Shown here: positions 17,456 to 27,589 of the stretch, one piece after another
How the letters are laid out: every line of letters starts with the position of its first letter
Numbering within the stretch: the stretch's first letter is position 1
Assembly: GCF_037126175.1 (NCBI RefSeq)
Contig: NZ_CP146986.1
Coordinates: 5,518,501 to 5,582,500, forward strand
Length of the DNA stretch: 64,000 bases
Source of the DNA: Pseudomonas sp. RSB 5.4
GTDB taxonomy: Bacteria; Pseudomonadota; Gammaproteobacteria; Pseudomonadales; Pseudomonadaceae
Reading direction: 5' to 3'
Translations under genes and position numbers: made by a program
The notes under the pieces: model-generated
Told to the model about the DNA's origin: nothing
Databases searched by the model: none
What the model saw: the letters and a program-made list of their open reading frames with translations, nothing else

Positions 17456-20017
17456 TCAGTACACGTCGCGGCGGTAACGGCCCTGTTCGATCAGGCGTTC
17501 GACTTCGGCTGCCCCCAACACGTCGTTGAGCACTTGATCGACGCCAGAGGCCATACCCTGCAGGCTGCCGCAGATGTAGATCACCGCACCGTCAGCCAGC
17601 CATTTTTTCAGCTCGTCAGCGGATTCGCGCAGGCGATCCTGGACGTAAATCTTTTGCGCCTGATCCCGCGAAAACGCCAGGTCCAGGCGCGCCAGATCGC
17701 CATTGATCAACCACTCTTCCAGCTCCGCCCGGCAGAGGAAATCATGCTCGCGATTGCGCTCGCCAAACAGCAGCCAGTGGCGCTGCTGACCGTCGGCGAT
17801 GCGTGCCTTGAGCAGGCTGCGCAACCCGGCGAGGCCGGTGCCGTTGCCCAGCAGAATCATCGGCAGCGGTTCATTCGGCAGATGGAACCCGCTGTTGCGC
17901 CGCACGCGCAGGCTGATGGCGCCGCCTACCGGGGCGTGTTCGGTCAGCCAGCCGGAAGCGATGCCGAGGCTGCCATCGGCGTGTTGTTCCTGACGCACGA
18001 TCAGTTCCAGCACGCCGTCGGCGGCAATCGAGGCGATCGAGTATTCGCGCATCGCCAGCGGCACCATCGCATCCACCAGCGCTTGCGCATGCAGGCCGAC
18101 CAGATGCGCACGATGTTCCGGCAACTGGCGGCTGGCGAGGGCGACTTCCAGCGGTTCTTCGAGGCCGTTGATCTTCACGGTGGTTTCGCCACGAATGCCG
18201 AGGCCGTCGAGGAAGTGCTCGATCGCCCACGCACAGTTGCGCGGCAGCACTTCCACCAGATCGCCGGCCAGCCAGCTGCTGGTGCTCGGCGCCTTCAGGC
18301 CCAACAGGTACACCGGCGAACCGCTGCTGTCCGGGTTCATCAGTTCGCGGCGCAGCAGTGTCCAGTTGTCGTAGCTCGGCGCTTGCCAGGTGTCGACCGG
18401 CGCTTGTCCGGTGATCAGGCCGAGTTGAGTCTGCCAGTGACGCAGGGCGTACGGATCGCCGTTGTCGACTTCGACCGGGGCGAACAGGGTCTTGCCGCCG
18501 TGTTCGCCGAGCCACTGATGCAGGCGTCGGGCGAAGCCGCAGAAGTGCGCGTACTGGCGGTCACCCAGGCCCAGCACCGCATAATTCAGGCCGTCGAGGG
18601 TCGTGGCTTCGCGCAGCACTTTGCGCTCGAAACCGCGCGCGCTGTCCGGTGCTTCGCCGTCGCCGAAGGTGCTGACCACGAACAGCGCGTGGTTCGATTC
18701 GCGCAGATCCTCTGCGCTGACATTCGCCAGCGGCTGCACCTTCACCGGCAACCCGGCGGCCTGCAATTGCCCGGCGGTCTGCCAGGCCAGTTGTTCGGCA
18801 AAACCACTTTGGCTGGCAAAACCGATCAGCCATCCAGGGGCATTACCGGTCGGTTGTTCAAGACCTTTGCGCGCGTCCTGAATCTGCTTTTTCTTGCGTC
18901 GGCGATCCAGATACAGCAGCCAGCCAGTGATGAAAAACAGCGGCATGCACACGGCGGCGAGGGTGATGATGATCCGTCCGACGAGGCCGAAATAGCTGCC
19001 GACGTGCAGCGCGTAAATGCTGGTCAACAGCTGCGCCTTGAAGCTCTTGTCGGCGTAGCGATCAACGCGTTTGACGATGCCGGTGGCCGGGTCGAGGGTG
19101 ATCTGGTTCAGCGCGCGATCATGCGGCGAGCTGTCGAGCAGATAGAACACGGTCGCCGGTTGCCCGGCCACTGGCGGCATACGGATGTTGTAGGCCGACA
19201 GACCTGGACCGGCGGCGCTGTAGATGCTGCTCCACATCGCCGCGTAATCGGCAGTCGGTGCCGGACCTTCCGGCGCCGGGCCGCGACCACCGCGCACGCG
19301 CTCGTTTTGCGGCGCATCGGAAAGCAGTTTGGTCAGGCCCTTGTTGTACCACTCGTAGGACCACGACAACCCGGTCAAGGCCAGCAGCAGATACACCAGC
19401 AAACACCAGGTGCCTGCCACCGAGTGCAGATCCCAGTTGAAGCTGCGGCCCTTTTTCTTCCAGTCGAGGGTCAGCCACACGCGCCAGCTGTTCCACTGTC
19501 GCGGCCAGCGCAGGTACAGCCCGGACAGGCAGAAGAACAACAGGATCAGGGTGCAGGCGCCGGTGATGTTGCGTCCGGTATCGCCCATGGCGAGGAAACG
19601 GTGCAGCTGCAGCATCAGGCCGAAGAAGTCCTGGCCAACCGCGTCGCCCATGAACTCGCCGGTGTAGGGATCGAAGTAGCGCATCTCGCCACGACGTTCG
19701 CCTTTGGGCGGAGTGAAGTAGACGCGCGCGGCGTTGCCGCTGTCGGTCTCGACCCAGAGCATCGAGACTTTCTTGCCGGAAGTCGCTTCGATGTGTTCCA
19801 CCAGGTCGACTGGAGGCAGGACGCCGGCGACTTGTTTTTCCACCTGCAACACCGACGGGTTCAGCGCCCGCAGGATTTCGTCCTGGAACGAATAGGCGGC
19901 ACCGGTAATGCCCATCAGGGCCAGCACCAGCCCGGCAGTGATGCCGAAAAACCAGTGCAACTGGAACAGGGTTTTCTTCAACACGTCGCTCGCCTTGTCC
20001 GTTCGAAAAATTGTCAT
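17456..20017 (-). CDS. PepSY-domain membrane flavoprotein reductase (sulfite reductase alpha-like)
   Basis: An inner-membrane oxidoreductase of about 853 residues. The N-terminal part is a PepSY-associated membrane region with several helices ([20 protein letters not shown] at the start). A flavodoxin-like domain follows ([27 protein letters not shown]), then FAD- and NAD(P)H-binding reductase domains ([28 protein letters not shown]). In PAO1 its counterpart (PA4513) adjoins piuA, so a role in ferric-siderophore reduction is plausible but inferred. Start is uncertain: ATG at 20017, with ATG at 20029 and a GTG at about 19984 (MLKKTLFQ) as alternatives. Confidence 0.85.
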   Translation of the reverse strand: MTIFRTDKASDVLKKTLFQLHWFFGITAGLVLALMGITGAAYSFQDEILRALNPSVLQVEKQVAGVLPPVDLVEHIEATSGKKVSMLWVETDSGNAARVYFTPPKGERRGEMRYFDPYTGEFMGDAVGQDFFGLMLQLHRFLAMGDTGRNITGACTLILLFFCLSGLYLRWPRQWNSWRVWLTLDWKKKGRSFNWDLHSVAGTWCLLVYLLLALTGLSWSYEWYNKGLTKLLSDAPQNERVRGGRGPAPEGPAPTADYAAMWSSIYSAAGPGLSAYNIRMPPVAGQPATVFYLLDSSPHDRALNQITLDPATGIVKRVDRYADKSFKAQLLTSIYALHVGSYFGLVGRIIITLAAVCMPLFFITGWLLYLDRRRKKKQIQDARKGLEQPTGNAPGWLIGFASQSGFAEQLAWQTAGQLQAAGLPVKVQPLANVSAEDLRESNHALFVVSTFGDGEAPDSARGFERKVLREATTLDGLNYAVLGLGDRQYAHFCGFARRLHQWLGEHGGKTLFAPVEVDNGDPYALRHWQTQLGLITGQAPVDTWQAPSYDNWTLLRRELMNPDSSGSPVYLLGLKAPSTSSWLAGDLVEVLPRNCAWAIEHFLDGLGIRGETTVKINGLEEPLEVALASRQLPEHRAHLVGLHAQALVDAMVPLAMREYSIASIAADGVLELIVRQEQHADGSLGIASGWLTEHAPVGGAISLRVRRNSGFHLPNEPLPMILLGNGTGLAGLRSLLKARIADGQQRHWLLFGERNREHDFLCRAELEEWLINGDLARLDLAFSRDQAQKIYVQDRLRESADELKKWLADGAVIYICGSLQGMASGVDQVLNDVLGAAEVERLIEQGRYRRDVY

Positions 20018-20071
20018 CACGGCGCGCATTATGCCGTGGGTTGTCGAGAAGCGTTCTTCTTTACGCACAAA

Positions 20072-20099
20072 GGCCCCGTTCAATGGAATGAACGGGGCC
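20072..20099 (-). terminator. Rho-independent terminator after the TonB receptor gene
   Basis: GGCCCCGTTCA / TGAACGGGGCC forms an 11-bp stem with a 6-base loop and is followed by TTTG on the minus strand. It lies between the receptor gene and the flavoprotein gene, so the two are probably transcribed separately. Confidence 0.75.
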
Positions 20100-20121
20100 A
20101 TGATCTTGCGGCGCCTACCTT

Positions 20122-20211
20122 TGCAGGAGTGAGCCTGCTCGCGATAGCGGTGGATCAGTCAATCCATTCGCTGGCAGGCACGACCTCATCGCGAGCAGGC
20201 TCACTCCTGCA
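20122..20211. repeat. REPIN with perfect 24-bp arms
   Basis: The arm beginning TGCAGGAGTGAGCCTGCTCG at 20122 is repeated exactly in inverted form ending at 20211. This is a different REP class (GAGTGAGCCTGCTCGCGA) from those near fruA. Confidence 0.88.
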
Positions 20212-20236
20212 GGTTCTCCCACATTTACAGCGTTGG

Positions 20237-22558
20237 TCAGAAGTGGAAGTTGGTGCTCAGCAATGCCGTACGGCCCGCCGCCTGGTTGGCGAAGTGGGTC
20301 GAGAACGCTTTGTCGTAGTAGACCTCGTTGGTCAGGTTCTGCACGTTGAGTTGCAGGTCGACGTTCTTGCTCAGCTTGTAGGCAGCCATCGCGTCGTAAC
20401 GTACGTAGGAATCGACCATCGTGGTGTTGGCCACGCTGCCGTATACGTCGTCGACGTAGAACGCGCCGCCACCGAGGGTCAGCTTCGGCGTGATCTGGTA
20501 AGTGGTCCACAGGCTGGCGCTGTTTTTCGGCGTGTTTGGCAACTCGTTACCATCGTTGGCCTTGCCCATCGGGCCGCCGTCGACTTGTTCGCTGTCCATG
20601 AACGCGTAGCCGGCGAACACTTGCCACTTGTCTGTGATCTTGCCGCTGGCCGACAGCTCGATACCTTGCACACGGGTCTTGCCGGCGTTTTCGTACGAGG
20701 TGGTGTCGACTTGCACACGAGCGTTTTCTTTCTCGGTGCGGAAGATGTCAGCCGTCAGCGACAGGCGATCGTTCAACAGATCCCACTTGGTGCCGATTTC
20801 GTAGTTCTTGGTGGTTTCCGGCTCCATGTCGCTCTTGAGCAGGTTGCCATTGCGATCCGGGGTGCCGCCCAGCGGGTTGCCTTCCATACCCTCGCCCAAC
20901 GTGTTGCCAGGTGGCGTCGCAGACGTGGCATAGGACGCGTAGATGCTACCGTTCGGAGCTGGCTTGTAGACCACGCCGAACTGACCGGTCACGAACTCGC
21001 TGGTGTCATCACCCTTGGAGGTGGTGGTGCCGGCGTTGGTGTAGGTTTTGTAGTCGGTGTAGAAGTGGTCGTAACGCAGTCCCATGTTCACCAGCCACTG
21101 TTCGGACAACTCCAGAGTGTCAAACGCGTACAGCGCATAGGTGTTGGCCTTGGTGTCGGTGCCGGCGTAGTTGCGCGAGATCGCGCCGTTCCACGGATCG
21201 CCCGGATTCGGGTTCGACAGCGAGGTGCAGTTGTAACCGCTCGAGGCGCCGATCATCGACGGGGTGCAGTTGGTGCTGGCGTTGCCCGGGCTGCGCGGTG
21301 TGGTGTCGGTGTTGACGTTGTACGAGGACTTCTGGGCTTCTTCGTAGGTGTACTCGACACCGGTGGAGAAGCTGTTCTTGAAACCGGCGATGTAGAAATT
21401 GCCGAACAGATCAGTCTGGTTGGTGGTGGTTTCGGTATTGCTGACGCGCGTGTTGGCACGGCGCCACACGGTGCCGTTGTTGACGTTGCCCTTGCTGTCG
21501 TCCGGCTGGGTCAGGATGTAATCCTGCATGCTGGTGCCGTGGCGCAGGGTGTTCTTGATGGTCAGCGAATCGCTCAGATCATGTTCGATGGCGAAGGTCG
21601 CGGTGTCGGTACGGCCCTTGCGGAAGTCGCGATCGTCCAGGCCATAGAAATTGCTGTGATCGCCACCGGCGTACGGTTTGTCCGGATTGGACTTGGTACG
21701 CGCCGCCGAGCCTGCAGCCGGAATGGTGTACGGAATGCCCGAATCCGGGGTGTCGTTGCTTTCGAGATGGTAGTAGTCGAGGTTGACGCGGGTGTCGGTG
21801 CCCAGGCCGAACGCCAGGGACGGGGCGATACCCCAGCGATCGTAATCGACGCTGTCGCGACCGGCGACGTTGCTCTCGTGGCTCATCAGGTTCAGACGGC
21901 CGGCAGCGGTGTCGCTGAACTGGTAGTTGCCATCCAGGGTGTAGCGCTGGGTCTGGTCGGAACCCCAGGTGAAGCCGCCGTCGAAGGAGTTGCCCAGGTG
22001 CGCTTTCTTGCTCACCAGGTTGATGCTGCCGCCAGCCGCGCCGCGACCGCCGATGGCGGAGTTCGGGCCCTTGCTGACTTCGATGTTTTCCACGGCGAAG
22101 ATTTCGCGGCTCTGTGAACCGGTGTCGCGCACGCCGTCGAGATAGGTGTCGCCCTGAGCGTCGAAACCGCGAATGAACGGACGATCACCCTGCGGGTTGC
22201 CGCCTTCACCGGCACCGAAGGTGATGCCGGGTACGGTGCGCAGCGCGTCCTGCATGTTCAGCGCGCCGGTGTCCTTCAGCACTTGTTGCGGGATCACAGT
22301 GACCGAGCGCGGGGTGTCGACCAGCGGTGCGGTGTACTTGGGCGAGGAGGCTTTTTCGACCTGGTAGGACGTCGGGTCCTGCGCTTCACCGGTGATGGCG
22401 GTAGCGTCCAGAGCGATGGCATTGCCGGAGGCTTTGCTGTCGGTCTTTTCGGCGGCAAATACCATGTGCCCAGCGGAGCCGGCAGTAATGGCGACACCAA
22501 TTGCCGAAGCGAGCAGACGTGGTGAACTGACCGGCAATTGTGCGTGTTGACGTGACAT
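20237..22558 (-). CDS. TonB-dependent catecholate siderophore receptor (Fiu/PiuA type)
   Basis: An outer-membrane receptor of 773 residues that takes up iron complexed to catecholates. It has a signal peptide ending near VFAAEK, a plug domain ([50 protein letters not shown]) and a 22-strand barrel ending in aromatic NFHF. The plug and the neighbouring piuC match Fiu of E. coli and PiuA of P. aeruginosa, also an entry route for siderophore-conjugated beta-lactams. The ATG at 22558 follows GGGGAGGGG; the longer frame from 22699 lacks a ribosome site and would spoil the signal peptide. Fur control is expected. Confidence 0.92.
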   Translation of the reverse strand: MSRQHAQLPVSSPRLLASAIGVAITAGSAGHMVFAAEKTDSKASGNAIALDATAITGEAQDPTSYQVEKASSPKYTAPLVDTPRSVTVIPQQVLKDTGALNMQDALRTVPGITFGAGEGGNPQGDRPFIRGFDAQGDTYLDGVRDTGSQSREIFAVENIEVSKGPNSAIGGRGAAGGSINLVSKKAHLGNSFDGGFTWGSDQTQRYTLDGNYQFSDTAAGRLNLMSHESNVAGRDSVDYDRWGIAPSLAFGLGTDTRVNLDYYHLESNDTPDSGIPYTIPAAGSAARTKSNPDKPYAGGDHSNFYGLDDRDFRKGRTDTATFAIEHDLSDSLTIKNTLRHGTSMQDYILTQPDDSKGNVNNGTVWRRANTRVSNTETTTNQTDLFGNFYIAGFKNSFSTGVEYTYEEAQKSSYNVNTDTTPRSPGNASTNCTPSMIGASSGYNCTSLSNPNPGDPWNGAISRNYAGTDTKANTYALYAFDTLELSEQWLVNMGLRYDHFYTDYKTYTNAGTTTSKGDDTSEFVTGQFGVVYKPAPNGSIYASYATSATPPGNTLGEGMEGNPLGGTPDRNGNLLKSDMEPETTKNYEIGTKWDLLNDRLSLTADIFRTEKENARVQVDTTSYENAGKTRVQGIELSASGKITDKWQVFAGYAFMDSEQVDGGPMGKANDGNELPNTPKNSASLWTTYQITPKLTLGGGAFYVDDVYGSVANTTMVDSYVRYDAMAAYKLSKNVDLQLNVQNLTNEVYYDKAFSTHFANQAAGRTALLSTNFHF

Positions 22559-22607
22559 TTTTATTCCCCTCCCCAAGGATTTGAGGCGGCGGAATATAGG
22601 GTAAACA

Positions 22608-22645
22608 GGTATTCGTATCAATTGCGAAATATTGTTATTCGCGAC
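22608..22645. promoter_or_regulatory. AT-rich candidate Fur site between receptor and piuC
   Basis: The stretch around GCGAATAACAATATTTCGC (minus strand) is AT-rich and partly palindromic, and lies 50-90 bases before the receptor start. It only loosely fits the GATAAT-based Fur consensus. I call it from context (iron genes diverging) more than from sequence. Confidence 0.35.
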
Positions 22646-22765
22646 GAATTTACATTCTTTACAATTTGGCCTTACGGTTTTTGCCGATTCATTCGTCACA
22701 CGGGTTTTACACGGTCAATAAGAATCAATACCATTGGCACCCCTTTGCCATCAGGTACGTTCGTC

Positions 22766-23446
22766 ATGCTGCTGCACATTCCCGGCCTGTTCGCCAAAGA
22801 CGAAGTGCAGCGCATCCGCGAGGCGCTGGAGCAGGCTGACTGGGCCGATGGCAAGATCACCGCCGGTTATCAGTCGGCCAAGGCCAAGCACAATCTGCAA
22901 CTGCCTGAAGGTCATCCACTGGCCAAGGAAATCGGTGCGGCGATGCTCGAACGGCTGTGGAAAAACCCACTGTTCATGTCTGCCGCGCTGCCGCACAAAG
23001 TATTTCCGCCGTTACTCAACTGCTACACGGCGGGCGGCAGTTTCGATTTTCACATCGACAACGCTGTACGCCAGCCCAAGGGCAGCATCGAACGGGTGCG
23101 CACCGATCTCTCGGCCACGCTGTTTTTCAGCGAGCCCGAGGACTACGACGGTGGCGAGCTGGAGATCCAGGACACCTTCGGCACCCAGCGGGTAAAACTG
23201 CCTGCCGGCGACATGGTGCTGTACCCCGGCACCAGCCTGCACAAGGTCAATGCCGTCACGCGCGGTACGCGTTATGCGTCGTTCTTCTGGACGCAAAGTC
23301 TGGTACGCGAAGACAGCCAGCGCGCCTTGCTGTTCGAGATGGACGGGGCGATCCAGCAGTTGACTCAAGACATGCCCGATCACCCGTCGCTGATCCGCCT
23401 CACCGGCACCTATCACAATCTGCTGCGGCGCTGGGTCGAGGTATGA
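22766..23446 (+). CDS. piuC: Fe(II)/2-oxoglutarate-dependent dioxygenase PiuC
   Basis: A 226-residue cytoplasmic hydroxylase of the PKHD-type/PiuC (YbiX) family, always found beside Fiu/PiuA receptors. The iron facial triad is visible: H and D in FDFHIDNAV, and a late H in [16 protein letters not shown] with the 2-oxoglutarate-binding arginine. The natural substrate is unknown. The ATG at 22766 gives the exact family length, although an open frame extends to 22622. The stop overlaps the next gene by four bases (ATGA). Confidence 0.93.
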   Translation: MLLHIPGLFAKDEVQRIREALEQADWADGKITAGYQSAKAKHNLQLPEGHPLAKEIGAAMLERLWKNPLFMSAALPHKVFPPLLNCYTAGGSFDFHIDNAVRQPKGSIERVRTDLSATLFFSEPEDYDGGELEIQDTFGTQRVKLPAGDMVLYPGTSLHKVNAVTRGTRYASFFWTQSLVREDSQRALLFEMDGAIQQLTQDMPDHPSLIRLTGTYHNLLRRWVEV

Positions 23447-24198
23447 GTTTTCAACTGCGGCGCGAGGAAGTACTCGACGGCGCGCAGCTCAACGCCATGC
23501 TTGAAGAAAGCCCGGCGCGTGCGGCGCAGGCGATTCTGCTCGCGGCGGGGCAGGGCATTGTCGAAGCGCAGGCGCTGCTCGGGCAGATCCTGCTCGATGG
23601 TCGCGGCATCGCTCAGGATGTGCCATTGGCGCTGCGCTGGTTCGGCATCGCAGCCGGGCAAGGGCATCTGATGGCGCGCAACATGCTCGGTCGCTGCCAT
23701 GAGCATGGTTGGGGTTGTGTTGCCGATGCTGCGGTTGCCGCGCAGCATTACCGGATCGCCGCCGACGCGGGGCTGGATTGGGCGATGTATAACCTGGCCA
23801 ATCTGCTGGGTACCGGGCGCGGAGTGACGTTGGATCATGCTCAGGCCCTGGTGCTGTATCAGCGCGCCGCTGAAGCCGGCCACGCCAAGTCGATGAACCT
23901 GCTGGGGCGTTATCTGGAAGAAGGGCTGGTCTGTCGCGCCGACCCGGCCGCCGCGCGCGACTGGTACCGACGTTCGGCCGAGGGCGGGGATTTTCGTGGG
24001 CAGTTCAGTTATGCCGCAGTGCTGGCTGATGCTGGATTGATCGAGGACGCGCTGGGCTGGTTGCGCAAGGCACTGGCTATAGGGAACGTGAATTTCCTGC
24101 GGGTGAGCATGGGTTCATTGTCGAGCGCCAGTCATCCGTCGATTCGCCAGATGGCCGATGCTTATCGGCAGCGGCTTGGGGAACTGCTCGTCGCTTGA
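23443..24198 (+). CDS. Sel1-repeat (TPR-like) protein
   Basis: A 251-residue protein of tandem Sel1-like repeats, for example [52 protein letters not shown] and [12 protein letters not shown]. Such helical repeats usually mediate protein-protein contacts. It is translationally coupled to piuC, as PA4516 is in PAO1, so a role linked to PiuC or the receptor is likely but undefined. No signal peptide is seen. Confidence 0.9.
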   Translation: MSFQLRREEVLDGAQLNAMLEESPARAAQAILLAAGQGIVEAQALLGQILLDGRGIAQDVPLALRWFGIAAGQGHLMARNMLGRCHEHGWGCVADAAVAAQHYRIAADAGLDWAMYNLANLLGTGRGVTLDHAQALVLYQRAAEAGHAKSMNLLGRYLEEGLVCRADPAAARDWYRRSAEGGDFRGQFSYAAVLADAGLIEDALGWLRKALAIGNVNFLRVSMGSLSSASHPSIRQMADAYRQRLGELLVA

Positions 24199-24399
24199 GT
24201 CATTAAAAAGTCTTTTGGTTTGCCACAGGTTAGTTGGATTTGCTGGTTCTTGTATTTAATTTTAATAGTTAATAACTTGGCGGATTAGTTGTATCTGCCT
24301 ACTGTTGGGTTCGATGTTGTTCAAGTGGCTGGAAGTTTCTTGTCGATATCGAAAATAAAATAACGGTTATTAATATCCACGGAAGACAAGGAGTCTTTG
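24199..24399 (+). promoter_or_regulatory. AT-rich upstream region of the toxin locus
   Basis: About 200 bases markedly richer in A/T than the surroundings. It contains two short palindromes, TCGATATCGA (24343-24352) and AATAAC-G-GTTATT (24359-24371), just before the ribosome site AAGGAG (24388-24393). They could be operators. A specific -35/-10 pair could not be picked with confidence among several A/T runs. Confidence 0.5.
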
Positions 24400-26616
24400 A
24401 TGGAACTCAAATTAAATGACAAGGTGGTCGAGGCCGCCGCGAAAGCACCCCTGGCATTTGTAAATGCTTCGCTGGGTGTGGGTGAGGGGTATAACCGCGA
24501 TACCGGTATACAACTGACCAAAGAGCAAATTATCAGTCTCAGGAAGTATGAGGCCCTCGGCCTCTCGCTGCCCGTCCGGTTGCAAGATGTTATTGCCTAT
24601 CTGAACTATGGTGCGGGTGATCAAGGCGGCGTGGGCCTGAAAGCGGGAGATTTTCTGCGCACCTTCAGCATGACCTATGATCACGCCAAGCGCTGGTCGC
24701 CATTACGCGAAAAGATCATGTTGACCGGTAACGATCTGAGAATCTTTGCCGGCAGTATTATCCGCACGGGTAACGGCATTGTCGAAGTGTATGAGGATCT
24801 CAAGGCCTCAAGGTATCTCGAAGAGCACAACATCAATACGCCTGAGGAATATCTGAATCTGCAACGGCAGATTCCGGGTCTGCCTGATCTGGACCTGTCT
24901 TCGGAAGATGTGCTGGATATCAAGGGGTATCTCAATGACCTGTTGGCTAAAGTTGCGCTTTGTCATCAGGACGCCGAGCGCGTTCGGGCCCTGCTGGACA
25001 GTTTTGGCGCCGATATGCGTGAAAAGGTGCTGCCGGAAATTGCCTTGCGACTGCAGTTCGTCTCCAGGAACACTTACCAGAACGATATCAAGGCGCTGCA
25101 GGCTGTCATTGATCAGCGCGCAAAAGAAATTGATGAACTGAACAAACAATACGATCAACTGGTGCAGGAAGCGATCAGGTCGGCGGCCACCCTGAATATT
25201 GGCGGATTGATTCTTGGCATTTACCAAGGCGTCAAGGCCGAGAAAATCCGCTCTGAACGTAATCGCCTGAAGCAACTGCAGCAGGTCGATAACCAGAGTA
25301 TGGCAAGCAAGAACCAGACGCTGAGTTCGTTGAACAAGGTTCGAGATGATTTGCAGAATTTGAGTTACGTGGCGATTGAAGCCGAGGTCGCGACTCAGAA
25401 CCTCATGCTTGTATGGAATGCCCTCAGTGATTACGTCGAGGCTTCTGCCAAAGAAGTTGAAGGTATTTTTGAAGCGACTTCGTTACGCCGTTTCAAGAAT
25501 CAATTACTGAGTATCGTCGATCCTTGGGAACAGATAAAAGTCAGCTCTGATCAGTTGCTGAAAGTATTTGAAGAAGCTGACAGAGAATATGAAAGAAGTG
25601 GGCTGGTTGTTCGGAGTGGGTCAATGATGTCTTTGCTATCAGAAAGTTCGGCTGTTCCTGTGTTCAACATGGCGCGCCTGCGTGAGCATAATGCTGGCGT
25701 GCAAGCGCTGAATACCACGGCTCAAATGCTCTTCGAGCAGTTCGATTACATGCCTGGAACTGTCGGGGCCATGAACAGTCTGGTGCTCGCCATCAACAAG
25801 GCCACCTACGATCTGCGGAGTCAGGCACAGGCCACTGGCATTTATCTGGAACGCGCCGAGAAAAAACTGCGCAGCTATCAGGCTGAGCTGGAGTATCCAG
25901 ACGAGGCGGACGAAGTTCGCGAGGATATGGAGTTCGAGCTGAAGAATATCTTCAATAAGGTGGCGGTGCAGAACGAAGATCTGAAAGCCGTGCACAAGAG
26001 CATCAGCGCTCATTACGATCGCAGCGCTTCGGCCGAGTGGATCGTGACGCTCAAGGCCGAGCGTGTCACCACGATCGAGCTCAAGGCCAGATCTGACAAA
26101 AAACTCGCAGACCTGACGACCGAAATGAAGTCTGTTTCCGAGGGTATTGATCTGATCGCCAAGGCTGGCATCGAGAAAATTGGCGAACAAGCGCAGTTGT
26201 CTCTGGAAAACCTCAAGGCATTGGGACTGGCGCCACCTCAGGTGCAAGTTGCCCTGCTGGCTATCGAGACGCTGAAGAAACTGATTTCCGGCATTGGCGA
26301 GGCCATTTCCTTTCTGAATATGCTGGCAGCGTACAACCGGCTGAATGAACAGGCAGGTGATCTGCGCGCACAGATCAACAAATACAGCAAAGACCTCGCG
26401 CGCATTGAAGGCCGGATTGAGCTGGTCGAAACCCTGGATCAACTGGACGATGGCCGTGTGGCTTACGCTGGAGAGTTCTGCGTTCTGATCGATGACTTTA
26501 CCCGCTTCGCCAGTGATTTCAGGCAGAACACTTCGCTTCCCGTTGAAACCCGGACGCAAGCAGCGATTGATCGAGTCGCCGAAGTCGTCAAGTATCTGCA
26601 GAGCATTCATCAATAA
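24400..26616 (+). CDS. Xenorhabdolysin-like toxin: XaxA-XaxB fusion (ClyA-type pore-former)
   Basis: A 738-residue protein whose first ~405 residues match the alpha-xenorhabdolysin subunit A family (LTKEQIISLRKYEALGLSLP, WSPLREKIMLTGNDLRIFA, QNLMLVWNALSDYVEA). The hydrophobic segment SAATLNIGGLILGIYQG lies at about 262-278. From about residue 410 the sequence is a second long-helical protein with its own hydrophobic segment (about 599-645, APPQVQVALLAIETL) and heptad-rich flanks, as in subunit B. XaxA and XaxB are normally separate proteins of about 400 and 350 residues, and the lengths add up. Start ATG 24400 has AAGGAG upstream. An in-frame ATG at 25624 has GGAG seven bases upstream, so free subunit B could also be made. 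No signal peptide is seen. The subunit B assignment is from architecture and recall, not alignment. Confidence 0.75.
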   Translation: MELKLNDKVVEAAAKAPLAFVNASLGVGEGYNRDTGIQLTKEQIISLRKYEALGLSLPVRLQDVIAYLNYGAGDQGGVGLKAGDFLRTFSMTYDHAKRWSPLREKIMLTGNDLRIFAGSIIRTGNGIVEVYEDLKASRYLEEHNINTPEEYLNLQRQIPGLPDLDLSSEDVLDIKGYLNDLLAKVALCHQDAERVRALLDSFGADMREKVLPEIALRLQFVSRNTYQNDIKALQAVIDQRAKEIDELNKQYDQLVQEAIRSAATLNIGGLILGIYQGVKAEKIRSERNRLKQLQQVDNQSMASKNQTLSSLNKVRDDLQNLSYVAIEAEVATQNLMLVWNALSDYVEASAKEVEGIFEATSLRRFKNQLLSIVDPWEQIKVSSDQLLKVFEEADREYERSGLVVRSGSMMSLLSESSAVPVFNMARLREHNAGVQALNTTAQMLFEQFDYMPGTVGAMNSLVLAINKATYDLRSQAQATGIYLERAEKKLRSYQAELEYPDEADEVREDMEFELKNIFNKVAVQNEDLKAVHKSISAHYDRSASAEWIVTLKAERVTTIELKARSDKKLADLTTEMKSVSEGIDLIAKAGIEKIGEQAQLSLENLKALGLAPPQVQVALLAIETLKKLISGIGEAISFLNMLAAYNRLNEQAGDLRAQINKYSKDLARIEGRIELVETLDQLDDGRVAYAGEFCVLIDDFTRFASDFRQNTSLPVETRTQAAIDRVAEVVKYLQSIHQ

Positions 26617-26663
26617 CAGGGAGCTGGGAAGGTGGGCGACCGGCCTGCCTTTCCTGAAACAGC

Positions 26664-27542
26664 ATGAATGCTATGGCTTATGAATTTTCAGCGATGCAAC
26701 GGCGTGTACTGGACCGTTACGGGCAATTTCTCGGCACCTTGCCGACCACGTTCAATGCGATACCGCTGGTCTTCGAGCGCCGGAGAAAGGCAGGGCATCA
26801 ATTGGCCGTTCTGGCCAAAGACTCGCGTCTGGAGAACGCCCGGTTCAATCAACGCTATCTGCAGGATTTCTGGGCGCGTACCGAAGCCTCCAGGCGTCTT
26901 GGCGCAGGGTATGTGGCGGATCTGCAAGTGTTTACTCGTGAAGCCCTGGATATCACAGGCAACACCTCCCGACACGAGCCTGTCAGCCAAGTGGACTTTC
27001 GGCAGTTCAGTCTTTCGCGGTCGACCAGCTGGCAGTTGTTTCCAGCAGAGGATGTGCCTGACCTGATACACGAACTGGCACTGCGTTTCTATGCGCTGCG
27101 CGCCGAGATAGGGCAGCTGAAATACACGGTCGTGGAAGTGTACGACGAGTCATTTGGCTTGAAGTCAGTGTTTCTCAGCGCCATGGATCACCGCTCCTGC
27201 CTGTGTCATACGACGCCAACCGTAGCCGAAGGGCTGTTTGGCGATCCATTGACGACGCCGGTCTGGGATCTGGCCTATGCATCGACTGATCCGTCCATCA
27301 GGGCGGCTGCATACAAGGCCGATATCGTGGCGTTATTCAACGGATTCGTATCGGTGAATACGCAGATGGGGCTATTCATCGAAGCGCTTTATCAGCGCCT
27401 CGATAGCATGTGCAATCAACTCTTGCAGGCGAAGGCTGCGGTGAAACTGAGTGAGTTGAATTTCAAACTCGCCGCATTGACCGAGAGCGCCAATGATTGC
27501 ATGGCAATGCTCGATCATCTTGAGGCGTGGCTGCGCCCATAA
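26664..27542 (+). CDS. Unrecognised helical protein of the toxin locus
   Basis: A 292-residue protein 47 bases downstream of the toxin fusion and ahead of a shared terminator, so probably co-transcribed. It looks largely alpha-helical with no membrane segment or signal peptide, and has a cysteine pair (SCLCHTT) near residue 175. I do not recognise a family. It could be a third toxin component (several ClyA-type toxins are tripartite), a chaperone or an immunity factor; the sequence does not decide. The ribosome site is weak. Starts at 26664 and 26673 are equally possible. Confidence 0.65.
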   Translation: MNAMAYEFSAMQRRVLDRYGQFLGTLPTTFNAIPLVFERRRKAGHQLAVLAKDSRLENARFNQRYLQDFWARTEASRRLGAGYVADLQVFTREALDITGNTSRHEPVSQVDFRQFSLSRSTSWQLFPAEDVPDLIHELALRFYALRAEIGQLKYTVVEVYDESFGLKSVFLSAMDHRSCLCHTTPTVAEGLFGDPLTTPVWDLAYASTDPSIRAAAYKADIVALFNGFVSVNTQMGLFIEALYQRLDSMCNQLLQAKAAVKLSELNFKLAALTESANDCMAMLDHLEAWLRP

Positions 27543-27574
27543 AAAAAGGCCCATGATTGCTCATGGGCCTTTTT
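27543..27574. terminator. Bidirectional terminator
   Basis: AAAAAGGCCCATGA / TCATGGGCCTTTTT is a 14-bp perfect stem with a 4-base loop, with A's on one side and T's on the other. It ends the toxin operon and the convergent decarboxylase gene. Confidence 0.92.
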
Positions 27575-27589
27575 CACCATCGCGACGTA

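Noticed and set aside
17453..22117. 1554-codon plus-strand open frame across the flavoprotein and receptor genes
   Set aside because: It spans two clear minus-strand genes and an intergenic terminator; composition is typical of a shadow frame.
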